Below are positions 1 to 12,301 of a stretch of 64,000 nt of DNA, piece after piece. This DNA is from Przewalskia tangutica (lineage: Eukaryota > Streptophyta > Magnoliopsida > Solanales > Solanaceae). The notes under the pieces were generated by a model that searched no databases, was not told the origin of the DNA, and was given only the letters and a program-made list of their open reading frames with translations. Location: contig CM056723.1 in assembly GCA_029844215.1 (NCBI GenBank), positions 2,688,980-2,752,979 of the forward strand, read 5' to 3'. The translations under genes were made by a program, and so were the position numbers. Within the stretch, counting starts at the first letter, position 1. Each line of letters starts with the position of its first letter.

Positions 1-295
1 TATATGTAAGATTTAAGTGTCAGGCATGCCGTCTTGAGAAATATGTTTCCCTGGGAAAATTTGAGACATGCTTAAACTTGGATTACCACCATATCAAGAA
101 TATATATTTCCTTTTTAGTGGACACAGCGGTGTAGGTATTGCTTCTAAGAAACAAGATAGAGGAAGACAGTGGACAAAAAATGTCAGTTAATACAAGAGC
201 CAGGATATACATGAACAAAAAGCAATTGTTGCAACACGGGCCATAGACAATTGTACATTGCAAGAGATTTATATGTATCTAAAGTGGGTTTATAC

Positions 296-332
296 ATACA
301 TGCATGCATGCATACATACATACATATATATA
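296..332. repeat. ATAC/ATGC tetranucleotide microsatellite
   Basis: Tandem CATA and CATG tetramers followed by TA dinucleotides, in the 3' part of the kinase gene. It lies outside any assigned exon. Confidence 0.8.
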
Positions 333-403
333 CATATAAATCTCCATGGAAGGATGTTGTACAGAAATTAACCTGAAATAATAAAAAACTTAAAAGTTCA
401 TAC

Positions 404-3400
404 CTAGGCAAGAGGGACTTGGGTTCACAGCCAAAGTCAAACCAAGATAGACGTCATCTTTCTCTGTCCCAAAATCCCACAGGTTCAACTCAAGATTAGG
501 CTCAGGTCCTGCACAAAAGGATAGCTTCATGAACTAAAAGTGATAGTGACAGATGCTAAAAGTATTTTACGAGTTCTTACCAACATTACTTAAATTCATC
601 TGCAGTGGATCCCCTAGAGGACGAGGAATCCGCATATCAACCTATTCATTAGCAAGTGGCAAGTTATTCAAATATCCATGGAAGGATGCAACAACAACAA
701 CATACCAGTGTAATCCCACAAGTTGGGTCTGAGGAGGGTAAAGTGTACGCACACCTTACCTCTACCATGGAAGGATGCCAATTAAAATAATAAGTTGAAG
801 CAAACGACAAATAACATAAAATAGCTTACATGAAAAAATGGGTGCTGTAAGCATTGGTCAGCAGTTGGTCTCCTCAATGGGTCCCACGAGCAGAGTTTCT
901 ATGGCATGAAGGGAGGGACAGATCAGCTAAAACACCATTCCGTTTCGTGCATAAAATATGCCAGCAATATAAGGAAACAGCTTAAAGGAATACCTTGATC
1001 AGATCAATAGCTTCCAAGCTAGCATTTGGAATGACATCAGATAGATTGGCTGGTGTAATCTATCAGAAATGAAAGAGAAAAAATAAAAGAGCTGAATACG
1101 TGATCATTCACATGTCTGTGATAAAGGTCAAAAGAAAATGGCAGGAAACTAACAAGAAGTTCATGTTGGACTTACATCAAAACAACTTATATCAAACAAC
1201 CGTGAAGCACTTCTCAGTTCTGGGAAACTAGTCCAATCTGGCGGTCCAAGAACACAGCATATCTTATACAACTGATCCATTTCACTGGCCAAAGAAAAAG
1301 GAAGATTACTCTCGAAGGAAATAGTTCTCCAGATGATATGAATCAAGTTTCAGCTGATATGAATCAAAGTTTCAATTTCCCACAGAAGTTTGGATGATAT
1401 GCTCCACAAGCTGTTGAAACTCATCCATTTGTCAGTTTACATTGTGAGGTCAAAGCAGTCTATTCCAAGCTAAAATTAGCTAGGACATCATTTTCATGTA
1501 AGACAATATGGGATATGAAATCACCTTTCACCAGGGAAAATTGGGCAAAGAGTGAAAAGTTCAGCAAGTATCGCACCAACTGCCCACATATCTGTGTGCA
1601 TTCATAAGTATGTTAAAGCAGCTGATAATAAAGAGAAAAAGAATATATGCAAAATTATGAAATAAAAAAATTAATAGTCAAAAGAAGCAAACTATGTATA
1701 ACAGTAATTGGCTGTAAGAGTTGTAAGAGTTGACGTATTGTTTCACATTTGAATTTCTCTTACATTCTATGTTCCCGAAATGGATCCTATCAAATATTTC
1801 ACATTTTCTATCATTCGTAGACCTTATCCTCATGAGTCAAGAAAAAGATTTACTTGACCAACAAAAACAAACATGAGATTTTATCCAAAAGTTCTAATGT
1901 AAGACCGTCAAACTTAAGAATGTTTGAGAGCTTCTAAACAACAGCAGTTCAAAGAGTTATACTTTTTTTGGATAGATCATAAAACCACTAAAGTTGCAAA
2001 ATAAAGCAATCAAAAGATGCAAGTGGAAAAAAAACAAATTGACAAACCCAAGAATGTGAAGTGGTGAATAAACATATGATAACTTTAGGAATTGAAAAAG
2101 GAGCCAAGTCCCTGGCCAACAATGTTCTAGAAAACTAGCCCAAGTTTTTTTTGTACATACATCTAATATCATGCTAGACAAACATGGACAAAACCTAAGA
2201 AAAATACTAAATTTCTACTAGGAGAACATCAGTAAATGTCTCGCATTCCAGTTTTGAAGTCAAGACTTTGATGGGCCTGTGTTAGGCATGGTGAACTTGG
2301 TTCAAGGCAATTCCTGGCACTCTCCTATTTTCTTTTACATAACCTTCATAGAACCCATTGAAGGTTATATTACCTTCAAAGAGCCATGTCAGGTCATACA
2401 ATGTGCTTACCATCAAAATTAACAGAAAACATTTAAAGAAAGATCGCTTATACACCGTAAACATCAACACACACGAAACCTACTGCTCAGCATTGTACTT
2501 AGATTTACAAGTTTATTAGGACAAGTAGAAACTAGCCGCAACAGCCGCCAAGATTCAAGAACAAATTTCAGGATTAGGTTATTCTTATCAAATATTCTAA
2601 ACATACTGAAACTTATTGGTGTCAAATTAAAAATGATCCGGTGTGTCGCACAATAAGCTTCTGAAATTGGAAGAAAGTACTGACAGTGCATACCGATAGC
2701 AGGTGTGTATGATGAAGATTGCAACAAAACTTCTGGTGCTCGATACCTTTTTAAAATATTAGAACATCCTTCCATCAGAGGCAAAATTTTTACTGGCCCT
2801 TGGAGACAAAGGATGCATCAAACTATAGAAGACAACTCACCAGCGAGTTGAAACATAATCAGTGAAAGGAGGTGATGAAGACACTTCTCTAGCCAACCCA
2901 AAGTCAGCAATTTTAATTACGTCATTTGTCACCAATAAATTCTCTGAAGCACAACAAGTGTAAGTTTAGTTTCACACTGCCATAAATAAAGATAACAAAT
3001 AGACCACGTGACATTTCAATACCAGGTTTCAAGTCCCGATGAAAGTAACCGTTTCTATGCATGTGGGAAAGTCCTTGCAACACCTGAGACATCAATCCTC
3101 GAATCTCTTCCTGGAAAGGTCTTTGACGTTCTTTCATTAGTTGGTACAAGTTACGTTCCTAGACAATTTGTAAATTATAATTTAGAGGTTCACCTTGACA
3201 TAGTATTTCCATATTCTGAATACACTATGTTAACTGAACTAAAGAGACTACAGCACAGACAATGAGAAAGGTTCAACACAAAGAAATCTAGCCAAAAGTC
3301 TTAAACTGATACCATGTACTCGAGTATGAAGAAAAGCTCATTGTTCTCCCGAACAATCTCCTTCAGTTTGATGATGTTAGGATGATTCAATTTACGGAGG

Positions 3401-4771
3401 GACTGCACAGAGGAAGATTGAAAAGCTTAGCTTGCACCAAGTATAATATCAATATGTACAAGAAACTCTTTTCTAACACGGTAATTTTTCTGAATCAATA
3501 TGTTTTAAGTTTTTGTCTTCAGACCATCATGTGAGACCAAATAAGAGGAAACCCACACACCTTTATTTCACGTAGATTAATGCATTCTTCCCAAAAATAA
3601 AACTTCCTCTTCATTTTCTTTACTGCAACCTGCAATACATGAAACAAATGTATAAGTTAAAATAGCAGAGAAGAATCAACATCCTGTGAGATATCCTAGC
3701 ACAGAGAATCAATCAACATAAGCCTCCCAGTCAACTCCCTCCAAAGGCAACAAATAAGAAAGTGAAAAAGGTCAATTTTTATTATCCTTCATTTCTTGAC
3801 ATAGCATAGGCATGATTAAAAAATAAAAACTAATCTGATATCTCGACTCAATGTGGCATGGAACTTTGACATGGCTCTCACAAATTATTACATATGGGAC
3901 TAAACCCAACATGTCCCCCAGTCAACTCTCAAAAGGCACTTTCGGTTAGCCAGATTCCACCAGAGATTTGGCACATGTTATTACTGTTGTGTGAGAGATG
4001 CACAATAACCCTCCCACAACCAATATGGGACTCAACACCCCCTCAGCACGCCTAGGACCGGACATTTGGAGCGTGGACAATATAAGATGTGCACCCAACA
4101 TCGAGGTAAACAATAAGTTGGGATGAGCATTCCTATAATACCATGTAAAGAAATGGACATTGGACCTAACTCAACCCTACAAGCTAACTAAGTGGTGAGG
4201 ATTGCCCAAGACCATATAAAGAGACCAAGTAACCCCTCCCACAAACGATGTGAGGCACGACAGAAACCAATGAGAAAATCCAAGAATTACCATGTAGAGC
4301 TTTGGTACTTATAAGTTATAACTATAAGATTTTATTAATTTAGATGTGCAATTCTTCAGAAATGCATGGGTCAAAATCTTTTCTGGTGCTTCCAAACGCA
4401 AGCTTCCTACTCAAGTCTTAGACTTTGTAAACAGGATTCTGGAATGTCTCCTTTTCTTCTTTTTCTCTTTTGCAATTGGTAAAGGTAGGAATGTCTCCTT
4501 ATATCAACTAATAAATGAGAATATCTGAAAAACATGTGTGGATATATAAAACATAACAATTTCGGAAACAAAGGCAATCACTTACAATTTCAGATGTTTC
4601 CGTATTAATGGCTTTATATACATTACCACATGTTCCATCTCCAAGCTCCTTCAATATTCTATATCTGGAATTATAATGTCCCACACAAGAAAGAACAAAC
4701 AATTCGGACCATCAAAAGGAAAACCACCTCTTAATATCCAAATAGGGTATGAATATGAATTACCTTTCCAT
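404..4771 (-). CDS. MHK: MAK/MHK-type serine/threonine protein kinase, 3' end outside window
   Basis: CMGC-group kinase of the plant MHK (male-germ-cell-associated-kinase homologue) family. Coding exons on the minus strand, in transcript order: 4764-4771, 4586-4664, 3561-3629, 3313-3402, 3023-3158, 2841-2943, 2694-2746, 1525-1591, 1176-1284, 994-1059, 830-898, 581-641, 404-508. All borders are GT/AG and the phases join without a stop, giving about 338 codons. Visible motifs: glycine loop GDGTCGNVY, catalytic lysine in VAVKKMKRK, HRDLKPEN catalytic loop, DFGLAR, a TDY activation-loop motif (the family often has TEY), WYRAPEVLLQS, and the late kinase motif WDPLRRPTA. The first coding exon holds only ATGGAAAG. 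After the kinase domain an acidic tail begins; the last exon seen ends in phase 1, so one or more 3' exons lie at or beyond base 1. A possible continuation near 80-130 could not be confirmed. The substrate is unknown. Confidence 0.9.
690..764 (-). mobile_element. 5'-truncated SINE in a kinase intron, with 14-bp target-site duplication
   Basis: The plus strand reads as a CAACAA tail followed by the reverse complement of the common Solanaceae SINE 3' half (GTGTAATCCCACAAG, GGGTCTGAGGAGGGT, ACCTTACCTCTACC). Exact duplications CCATGGAAGGATGC lie at 676-689 and 765-778. The element is on the minus strand, in the same direction as the host gene, in the intron between exons 830-898 and 581-641. Only about 75 bp are present, so the tRNA-like head is missing. 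Confidence 0.85.
3830..4265. repeat. LTR/TRIM-like repeat remnant in a kinase intron
   Basis: Several related phrases recur here (ATGGGACTCAACACCCCCT, ATATGGGACTAAACCCAA, CCCTCCCACAACCAATATGG, CCCCTCCCACAAACGATG). Their reverse complement resembles the TGTTGAGTCCCACATTGG start of TRIM-type LTRs common in plants. No clean ends or target duplication were found, so the class is tentative. Confidence 0.35.
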
Positions 4772-5245
4772 TTTTAGATTACAATGACTGGCGGACCAAC
4801 ACTTTCTCAAAGGTCCTCTAACCTCCTGATAGAGGTTTCTACACTGTCAAAACAGTGGTCTTTACGTGGTTGTTGACATATATCACGTTTTATGTGCAGC
4901 ATACGATACGGTAAATGGTAAAAAATCCACCGCTCATTACAAAAGAAATTGAAAATCGCTATCAACATGCTTAAATGCAGCCTTCACGAGCTGCAATCAG
5001 TAGTTATCATCTAAAAGGCAGCTACTGATTTCTATCAAATACTTGCTATATTGTGGATAAAGTAAGAGGTCATCCATGCCGACAAGATATCGGACCATGA
5101 ACATGTCTCTTTTCCATGAGCTTCAGTTATGTTTTATCTGTCAAAAAAGTTTCAGAAAAGTCAGAGACAGCTGTAGAACACGAATAACGCATGCTACCTT
5201 CAGTGCTTTAAAAGATTCAAGAATCTATTAATAACTAATACTTAA

Positions 5246-5349
5246 CCAAGTGTAATCCCATAGTCGGGGTCTGGGAGGTTAGTGTGTACGCAGACCTTAC
5301 CCCTACCTTAAAAAGGTAGAGAAGTTGTTTCCGATAGACCCTCGGCTCA
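5246..5349 (-). mobile_element. SINE (TTG-tail family), minus orientation
   Basis: Reads in reverse complement as the near complete 3' portion of the same SINE family found at 690, 10251, 15489, 20568 and 40539: GAGCCGAGGGTCTATCGGAA head, CTCTACCTTTTTAAGGTAG, the GTAAGGTCTGCGTACACAC box and GGGATTACACTTGG end. It lies in the inferred leader intron of the kinase gene. A second, more decayed fragment is at about 5761-5812. I did not find a convincing target-site duplication. Confidence 0.75.
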
Positions 5350-6273
5350 AAGAAAGATGCAAAAAAGACCGTAGCAACAAACAGATAATAAGAAAACTGA
5401 GGCTAAAGAATCAACATGTAGTAATAGAAATCTAAAAATAAGGAAATACAAGAATAATACTAATACTCTGGGAATGGAAAAGAAATAAGTCCAACTAACT
5501 ACTAGTTTTCTACCCAAATTCTCGACCTCTCCTATCAAGGCTCATATCCTCGATGAGCTGAAGTATAAACGTAAAACATAAAAGGCAGAAAGCTCCCCTA
5601 GTTGTGTCAAACAACCACTGAGCGAGAGAGGAGACACAGGATAAATTAAAAAATTACTAAAAAAATAGCAAATTACATATGCAGGAGTGCTACTCTGTGA
5701 AAGAATAATCTCCCTTCACTTTATTATTTTAATCTATTCATTATAATAGCCAGTAAAATCTCTGTGGGTCTGAGCAGTGTACACAACCTTACCTCCACCT
5801 TGCTACTATACGAATATTTTAATCTATTCCTATAGTAGATTTATATCCATGAACGTATGTAGCAATTAGTTTCACCTTTCTCGTGTCGTAACTATGATCT
5901 TCTATACGACATCTACATCTAAATAGTAAAACTGCTTTTATTTTAAAAAGTCTCTGGTTTTATTTTCTTCATATTTATTCGACTTCTAACAAACGCGAAT
6001 TACAAATTAAAAAACAATTCACCACAAGCGCAAATCATATGACATGGTAATTGGTAAATTAAATACAAATCAATGCGATTATCAAAACTCAAAACAATTC
6101 ACCGTAAGCGCAAATCATATGGAAAATTGAATTTGAAGCAACAAGCGAATAATGAACTTGAATTTACTCATAAATTTCTGATCAAAATAATACAAGTATA
6201 TTCTTCAACCACTAGAAAAACGTATAATAGTAAATAAAACATACGAATTATTGCAAATAAAAAACGAACTCAC

Positions 6274-6410
6274 CGCTTAATGCTAGAGAAAGAGTAAAAC
6301 TACAAACATCTAGAGAGAGAAAGGAAGATATCTAGAGAAAAGATAAATGTTTTGATCGATAATGTAACAGTAAAATCATATGAAGAAGCGTTGGAGAAGA
6401 AACCAAAATA
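6274..6410 (-). other. Likely non-coding first exon (5' UTR) of the MHK kinase gene
   Basis: On the minus strand this stretch is pyrimidine-rich with repeated TCTCTAG/TTTCTCTC runs, as in many plant 5' UTRs, and ends in a good donor (GCG then GTGAGTT) at 6274/6273. A leader intron would run to an acceptor near 4850, shortly upstream of the ATG at 4771. The boundaries are inferred from splice-site look alone; the transcription start is not visible. Confidence 0.4.
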
Positions 6411-8383
6411 TATTTCGAAATATAAAAATAGTTCTTTTTTTCTTTTTTAGATAAACAAGAGGAATTAAAAAGAAAAAAATTGGAAAAGATGCTTGGTGAT
6501 GGAGAAAAGGAGTGGTCCTCTTTAAAGTACGTTTACATAAAAGCCCTTCTGCCGACTTATTTTTTCAAACTTATCCACGGTCGGTTATTTTATGACTACT
6601 TTGCCCTCTAATGGCTCATAAAATTACCAGCATCTGCCATTATGTGAACAGGTACAGATTGAAATTCTCAAGAAAATTAGGGATGTAATTGGTATTTGAC
6701 CTTTTATTCGAACACGCGATTTGGACGGAAGAACCAGTCTCCTCATGGAATTTGACTTGGGCTTGGGCTTGTGGTTGGGCTAAGACTGGGCTCGAGGAAA
6801 CAAGAACTTGCCCACACTTTGAAGTTCAAAATATGAGTAATTTGAATGACATCCTTTGATTGGGTGCAAAATTTAAAAATATAATTTTTGAAACTTATGA
6901 CCTTAAACATGTCATATTATTTGGGCAAATATAAAAGCTTCTCTGGAAGAGTAAAATAAAAAATTAAAATTAGATTAGTTCCAAATATATAACTCTGTTT
7001 CTTTTTTAAAAAAAATAGACTAATAAAGAATAATGCGGCATAAATTCGAACAAAAAGGAGTATTTAAAATTTTAAATTATATTTAAATATGCCGAAGAGG
7101 AGTCTTGAAGTAATTAATAAAGTTGATGTCATGTAACTAGGATGTCGCTGGTTCAAGTCATGAAAATAAATTTTGCAAAAATATCGGGTAAGACTATATA
7201 AAATAGATCCTTGTAATTCGATCATTGCTCGGACCTCGCACATAACGAGAGTTTAATACATCTATGTTTCCTTTTTTTATATATCTAGACATGCCTTCCT
7301 ATTAATTATCATGTAGTTTCTCGTGGTTCAATGTATATTACTTTTTGGTGATGTATTTGCCTTGTGTCTTGCTATTTATTTTATTTCTCACAATTTTGTG
7401 TTGGATACATTTCTTTGAAATGAGGGTCTAAAAAATAACTTTTCTAGCTCATAAAGATAGGAGTAAGTTATGTGTACATTATCCTCCTCAAACTCCACTG
7501 CTAGATTACACTGAATATATTATTATAGTAGGCATGCCGCATATCTTGGAAAACAATTGAAATTTTATCATTAAGTTTTTTTATTTCACCTTAAATAATC
7601 ATCAAACCAGTTTTTCAACTTAAAGTTATCTACTTCAATTTGTTGAAATAGTTGACAAAATTGTAACATAAATATTTACTTTAATATTTCATTATTACTG
7701 ATAATATTCGTTGTCCAAACTTGTGTGTGTGTTTTTAAGGAACTATTTGTTCATTTTTTTCGCGGATTTCCCTTTACACGGTTTGGTTTTAATTTTTTGT
7801 CCCTCAAAATTTAATTTTTACATCTTCTCATTTAATGTAAATTTGTGAACCAAAATATTCTTATTTGTTGGTCTATAAAATCAGAGATTCTGAGTTCAAA
7901 CTCTTAGCAAAGTAAAAAGAAGAAGAAGTTTCGCATATAAACTTTGCCTTGACAGGTAAAATTTCATAGAAACTCTGTCTTGTCCGACATAAATTATATA
8001 GAAATAGCCAAATAATTTTTTCTTGCGAAATTAGATCATAGATAAGGATAGACTGTATTTCTTTTTTAGTTTTTCAATGTCAAAGGTATTTTCAACTTCA
8101 TTTTTGTTATAAATAAGTGTGATAAAAATTAAAGACTACCATTTGACGAGCAAAATTAAAGACCATCCCAAGATGGAACATTCCTGGAAATTGTCCTATT
8201 TATTTGCAATATTGGATGTTGGGCCATTAAATTAGACAGCTTAGCTTAAACCCTGGGCCTAATCTAGCCTCTCAGCCATCCCATTACCAGTTAATTGTCT
8301 TAGGCCCATGCCCAAAGTATGAATGACCCAAATTACGAACATCACAGCAATTCAACCAAACATACCCTTGTCTCTTCTCTCCA
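6411..8383. other. Intergenic region between the kinase and PPR genes
   Basis: AT-rich DNA with no gene I can support. The two flanking genes are divergent, so promoters for both should lie here, but I recognise no specific element. A tRNA-related SINE is annotated at 7097-7270. The rest shows only A/T tracts and scattered repeat-like text. Confidence 0.5.
7097..7270 (+). mobile_element. tRNA-related SINE (GGAGTCTTG family)
   Basis: Begins GAGGAGTCTTGAAGTAATTA, followed by an A-box-like TAATAAAGTTGATGT and a B-box-like TGGTTCAAGTC about 35 bp later, then a body ending near ATAACGAGAGTTTAATAC. The same head occurs at 40916-41091 and 50533-50677, which supports a dispersed family. It is decayed and no target duplication was identified. 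Confidence 0.65.
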
Positions 8384-9538
8384 ATGCTGAAAATGCGGGT
8401 CACCGTACGCCGTCCGAGCACCTCCTCACTCTTCTCTTCACTATCCCTCCGTCCAATCTCCACTTCCTCCACCGCCGACAACCACCACCCAAAAACCCTA
8501 ACACCTCCTTCACCGCCATCCTCCAACTCACTCCCTGACCCTAACTCTCGAACCCGAACCCGAACTCCATTAGAAAAACAATTCGAATCATGGATCAACA
8601 ATCTCAAACCTGGATTCACACCAACCGATGTAAATTCAGCCTTAAAATCCCAAACCGACCCGGACCTCGCACTCGATATATTCCGTTGGACCGGTCAACA
8701 ACGTAACTACAAACACAACCACGTCACTTACTTAACCATGATTAATATCGCAGTTACAAGTAAGCGTTATCGCATCGCGGAAACCCTAGTTGAAGAAGTT
8801 CTCGCTGGTGCTTGTCCACCTAGCCTCCCTTTATATAATTCCATGATTAAATTTTGTTGTGGCCGTAAATTCTTATTTAATCGTGCATTTGATATTTACA
8901 AAAAAATGACAAAATGTGAAGATGCTAAGCCTTCATTAGAGACTTATAATTTGTTACTGAATGCATTACTCAGTAAATTTAATAAGTTACATGTTTGTTA
9001 CGTGTATTTGCATTCCGTTCGATCGTTACAGAAGCAAATGAAGTCTTTCGGAGTGATTCCGGATACATTTGCTTTGAATATGATAATTAAGGCTTACTCT
9101 AAGTGTCTTGAGGTTGATGAAGCTATACGGGTTTTTCGTGAAATGGGGTTGTATGGATGTGAACCCGATGCGTATACCTATGGTTATATAGCTAAAGGGT
9201 TGTGCGAGAAGGGAAGAGTTAACCAAGGGCTTGAATTTTTTAAGGAAATGAGGAATAAAGGGTTTGTTCCGAAAGGATCTACTTACATGATATTGGTTTG
9301 TAGTCTTGCTCTGGAGCGTCAGTTTGAGGATGCTACTGAGGTGGTGTTTGATATGTTGGATAATTCGTTGTCGCCTGATCAGCTTACTTATAAAACTGTG
9401 TTGGAAGAATTGAGTAGGGAAGGGAAAGGAAATTATGCATTTGAACTTCTTGAAGAATTTAAGAAGAGGGATAGCTTAATGAATGAGAAGACTTACAAGT
9501 CTTTGTTGAATGGTTTATATTTTCTTAATCAGGACTAA
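8384..9538 (+). CDS. P-class pentatricopeptide repeat protein, probably mitochondrial
   Basis: Intronless 384-codon reading frame. PPR proteins bind organellar RNA and act in its processing, stability or translation. The N-terminus (about residues 1-35) is rich in Arg/Ser and lacks acidic residues, as expected for a mitochondrial targeting peptide. Residues 36-60 are a low-complexity Pro/Ser/Arg linker. Clean 35-residue PPR units are visible at about 227-261, 262-297, 298-332 and 333-367 (for example DTFALNMIIKAY, AYTYGYIAKGLCEKGRV, QLTYKTVLEELSREG), with more diverged units at about 115-225. There is no E/DYW extension, so RNA editing is not suggested. The start could also be the ATG at 8393, which changes only three residues. 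In arrangement and length it recalls small plant PPR proteins such as Arabidopsis At3g25210; that match is from memory. A strong gene despite the transposon-rich surroundings. Confidence 0.9.
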   Translation: MLKMRVTVRRPSTSSLFSSLSLRPISTSSTADNHHPKTLTPPSPPSSNSLPDPNSRTRTRTPLEKQFESWINNLKPGFTPTDVNSALKSQTDPDLALDIFRWTGQQRNYKHNHVTYLTMINIAVTSKRYRIAETLVEEVLAGACPPSLPLYNSMIKFCCGRKFLFNRAFDIYKKMTKCEDAKPSLETYNLLLNALLSKFNKLHVCYVYLHSVRSLQKQMKSFGVIPDTFALNMIIKAYSKCLEVDEAIRVFREMGLYGCEPDAYTYGYIAKGLCEKGRVNQGLEFFKEMRNKGFVPKGSTYMILVCSLALERQFEDATEVVFDMLDNSLSPDQLTYKTVLEELSREGKGNYAFELLEEFKKRDSLMNEKTYKSLLNGLYFLNQD

Positions 9539-10250
9539 GTATCTAGTTTGATATATTTGTGTTTTAGTGCATCTTTGCCTGCCTGATGAACAAAAAGTTA
9601 TTTATCAGCAATTAGAATTGGATTTCTGGTCAGAGTCATCTTTTTCCACCATAGCACATATGAGGTGAAGAAATTTTACTAAGCCTTATCTATTAATTTG
9701 CACACGCCCACTGTCTGGTAGAGGGGGCTGTAATATGAGTTCTTTGTTCAGGGAAATCAGAGTGAACTTTCTTTGCGAAACACAGCATTTTCAGTATGCT
9801 TCATTATGTGGTGAAGTTTGTGTTGACGGAGTATCTTTTTCTACATTGCGCTTGCTGATTCAGTTGACATCAAGAACAAGCATTTGAGGAAATGGTGTGA
9901 TTATTCCGCGAATCACATACACCACGACATCTCATCTTGAATTTATCGCGTCAGTCCATCCATCACCAATGCAAATAAACTAGACTAAGGGTTTATCCTT
10001 GAACCCCATCGCCAATATTGGGAAGTGCTCAGAGTCTCCCCCACTGTCTTTGTCCTAGTGTTGGCTCTGTCATACATGTCCTTGATCGCACTAGTGTACG
10101 TCACAAATACACTTCTACTCTTTATACTAGGGGTGGACGTTTTCTATTTGGTTCGGTATTTTAAAATTTTCGGTTTGGTAATTCGATAATCGATAATTGA
10201 AAGTAGATATCAAATACCGAACCAAAAAAAAATTGATTCGGTAATCGATA

Positions 10251-10974
10251 GCCTTGTCTGTGTACACTCCGCCCTCTCCAGACCCACGTTGTGGGATTTC
10301 ACTAGGGTTCTTAGCGGTCCGAATATTCCCGGTAATTATTCGAGAACCGGACCGGTAAATTCGGACAGATACTCGGACCGAAAAGTTAACGATTCGGATA
10401 CGAGTACCAAAAAAATTATCTGGACCGATAAGGAGTCGGACCAGTAAAATACCCGATAACACCCCCAGCCAGCCCCTCCCCAGTCAGTCCCCCAACTGTC
10501 AGCCCCCCCAGTCAGCTCTAATTAGTTGTAAATTGTAAATTGGTGAAACATTAAATGGTCATAACTCTGCGCTCGGACGTCCGTTTCACCTTTTTTTTTT
10601 GTTTTGATTTCGCATATTTTTTCGAGACAGGGCCGGACAAATTGCTAGAGCGGATTGGAGCAGCCAATTTCTCAAAAAAAGTCCGTCTTACCAATCAATT
10701 TCACTTTTCCCCCAAATCGTTGCGTTTTTTCCCTTTTCAAAGCTAAATATCTCGCGATATACAATAGATTTCAACGTTCAAATTTCGTGGTAATGTGTCC
10801 GAGAATGTCAATTTCAATATTGAAAATTCAATTTAAAAAAAAATCAAGACTCGGAACAGGCGAAAAATTCTTAGGCCGGGACGATAAGGTTTCGGTCCCG
10901 GATCTGGACTCAGGACCGAAACCTTATCGGTCCGGACCGATATACCCCTAGATTTCACTGGGTATGTTGTTGTT
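10251..10974 (+). mobile_element. SINE (5'-truncated), split by a hAT element
   Basis: The SINE sequence is the short 3' part of the TTG-tail family (GTGTACACTCCGCCCTCTCC, AGACCCACGTTGTGGGATTT, then TGGGTATGTTGTTGTTG after the insertion). Exact 11-bp duplications GGTAATCGATA flank it at 10240-10250 and 10975-10985, proving insertion into the outer hAT element. Without the inner element only about 70 bp of SINE remain. Confidence 0.85.
10303..10950. mobile_element. Non-autonomous hAT element inside the SINE
   Basis: 648 bp bounded by TAGGG...CCCTA ends and by exact 8-bp duplications GATTTCAC at 10295-10302 and 10951-10958, the hallmark of hAT insertion. The subterminal regions are dense in GGTCCG/CGGACC motifs (for example GGTCCGGACCGATA), which are probably transposase-binding-like repeats. 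The middle holds a CCCCAGCCAGCCCC-type stretch and AT-rich DNA with no credible gene. The element at 53915-55098 shares its terminal regions but not its core. Confidence 0.85.
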
Positions 10975-11126
10975 GGTAATCGATAAATCAAATTTTGATT
11001 CGGTAATACCGTATTGAAGTTGGACAACATAACTTGTAAACACAAATTTCAAATCTTTCAGTCAATATATAATAAATAATCAAATTCTTCAATTGATCAC
11101 ACATATATCGTGTCGACAGCTCGAAT

Positions 11127-11420
11127 CAGGACCGTCTTTGGATCCGTGTGAGAGGTGTTACCGCACGGGCCTCGAAAAATGACAAATTTTAGGGTCCATT
11201 TTTTTTTTTTATTAAGTAGTATTAGTCAGAATTTACTTTAAAGATCCATAATTCGCAGGTCTTGGCCCAATCAAAGTAGGGGTTGATTAACTTGAAGTTG
11301 TATTGAGTTGTTATTTACAATTTAAAATATTTTTTAATTATTGAAATCGTATATTTACTTATATTAAGGGTCACTTTTACGAATTGAAACATGGCCTCCA
11401 AAATGTTTGAGACGACACTG
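11127..11420. mobile_element. About 300-bp hAT-like MITE, copy A
   Basis: Begins CAGGACCGTC and ends GACGACACTG. A second copy with the same order of landmarks (TTTTAGGG, ATTAAGTA, CATAATTCGCAGGT, AAAGTAGGGGTTGATTAAC, TTGTATTGAGTTGTTATT) is at 42976-43272. Flanking 8-mers are GCTCGAAT and ACTCAGAT, only a loose match here; copy B has a better duplication. No coding capacity. It sits inside the outer hAT element at 10128-12765. Confidence 0.75.
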
Positions 11421-12036
11421 ACTCAGATAATACACAAATTTTATTCAGATGCATCCCAAAATATAACATAATACATTTGTTGTAAGAAGGGAAAATGATT
11501 TGCGCAAATTAAATCTCATCTCCAGCGATAGTAAAATATCACATCATTAGGGTAGATACACCAAACAAGCATTAAATTACTTGTAAAAATAGAGATGAGC
11601 TTGTTTGATATTCTTCGGACAAGCTTAATAAGTTTACATGCAAAGCTTCACCTTTCATTCCCCTTTTTATTATTTACATTGTTATCGAATGTGAACCCTT
11701 CTCTGACCAATTTTACTGTACTCTCTTCTCCCAACTAAACTGGAGAGAAGATTAATATACTATAACTTTCAAATTGCAATCCTACATCTACAACAAAGAA
11801 GATTGCAATTGCTAATTGCTAATTGCTAATTGCTAAGAGATTCTTGGCAGGTCTTAGTGAGGGACCGAAGAGTGAAGTAGAAGGTTGTGCAAAAAATGAT
11901 TGTTGCCTCTTTGAGTCTTTAGGACTAAGGATGGACTAAGGTTTCTTTAGTCTTTGGGTTGACTATGCCCGTTTGATTGAAATTATGAAAAGCTCATGTA
12001 ATTAGTTTTTAAAATAAGCACTTGTGAAAAGTTTTA

Positions 12037-12298
12037 GTGCCCGTTTGGTTGAGTTTATGGAACTTATTGAAATTTTGAGAGGTGTTGGAGTTTATTTTAA
12101 AAAAGGAGTAGAGCTTATGTTTCCATAAGCACTTATTTCATAAGCTCAAAATTTGGACTTTTTGGAGTAGAGTTTTTCTTCTTTAATTTTTTTTATTTTT
12201 ATACAATTTTTTTTTATTTGCAACCAAACACTTAATAACTTTTTGATAAAATTTCTACTCTTATAAGCTCTTTTTAATAAGCTGTACCAAACGGACCC
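12037..12298. mobile_element. Tourist-like (PIF/Harbinger) MITE
   Basis: Terminal inverted repeats GTGCCCGTTTGGTT and ACCAAACGGACCC, flanked by TTA on both sides (12034-12036 and 12299-12301), the usual PIF/Harbinger target duplication. The interior is AT-rich with inverted halves (AGCTTATG... and ...CATAAGCTC). A further half-copy with the same start (GCCCGTTTGATTGAAATTAT) lies just upstream, from about 11967. Confidence 0.75.
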
Positions 12299-12301
12299 TT
12301 A

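Noticed and set aside
3008..3265. 85-codon plus-strand frame
   Set aside because: It is the antisense shadow of MHK exon 3023-3158, which encodes the HRDLKP catalytic loop on the other strand.
8284..8619. 111-codon minus-strand frame over the PPR start
   Set aside because: Antisense to the Arg/Ser/Pro-rich N-terminus of the PPR gene; its Gly/Arg/Val repetition only reflects the complementary codons.
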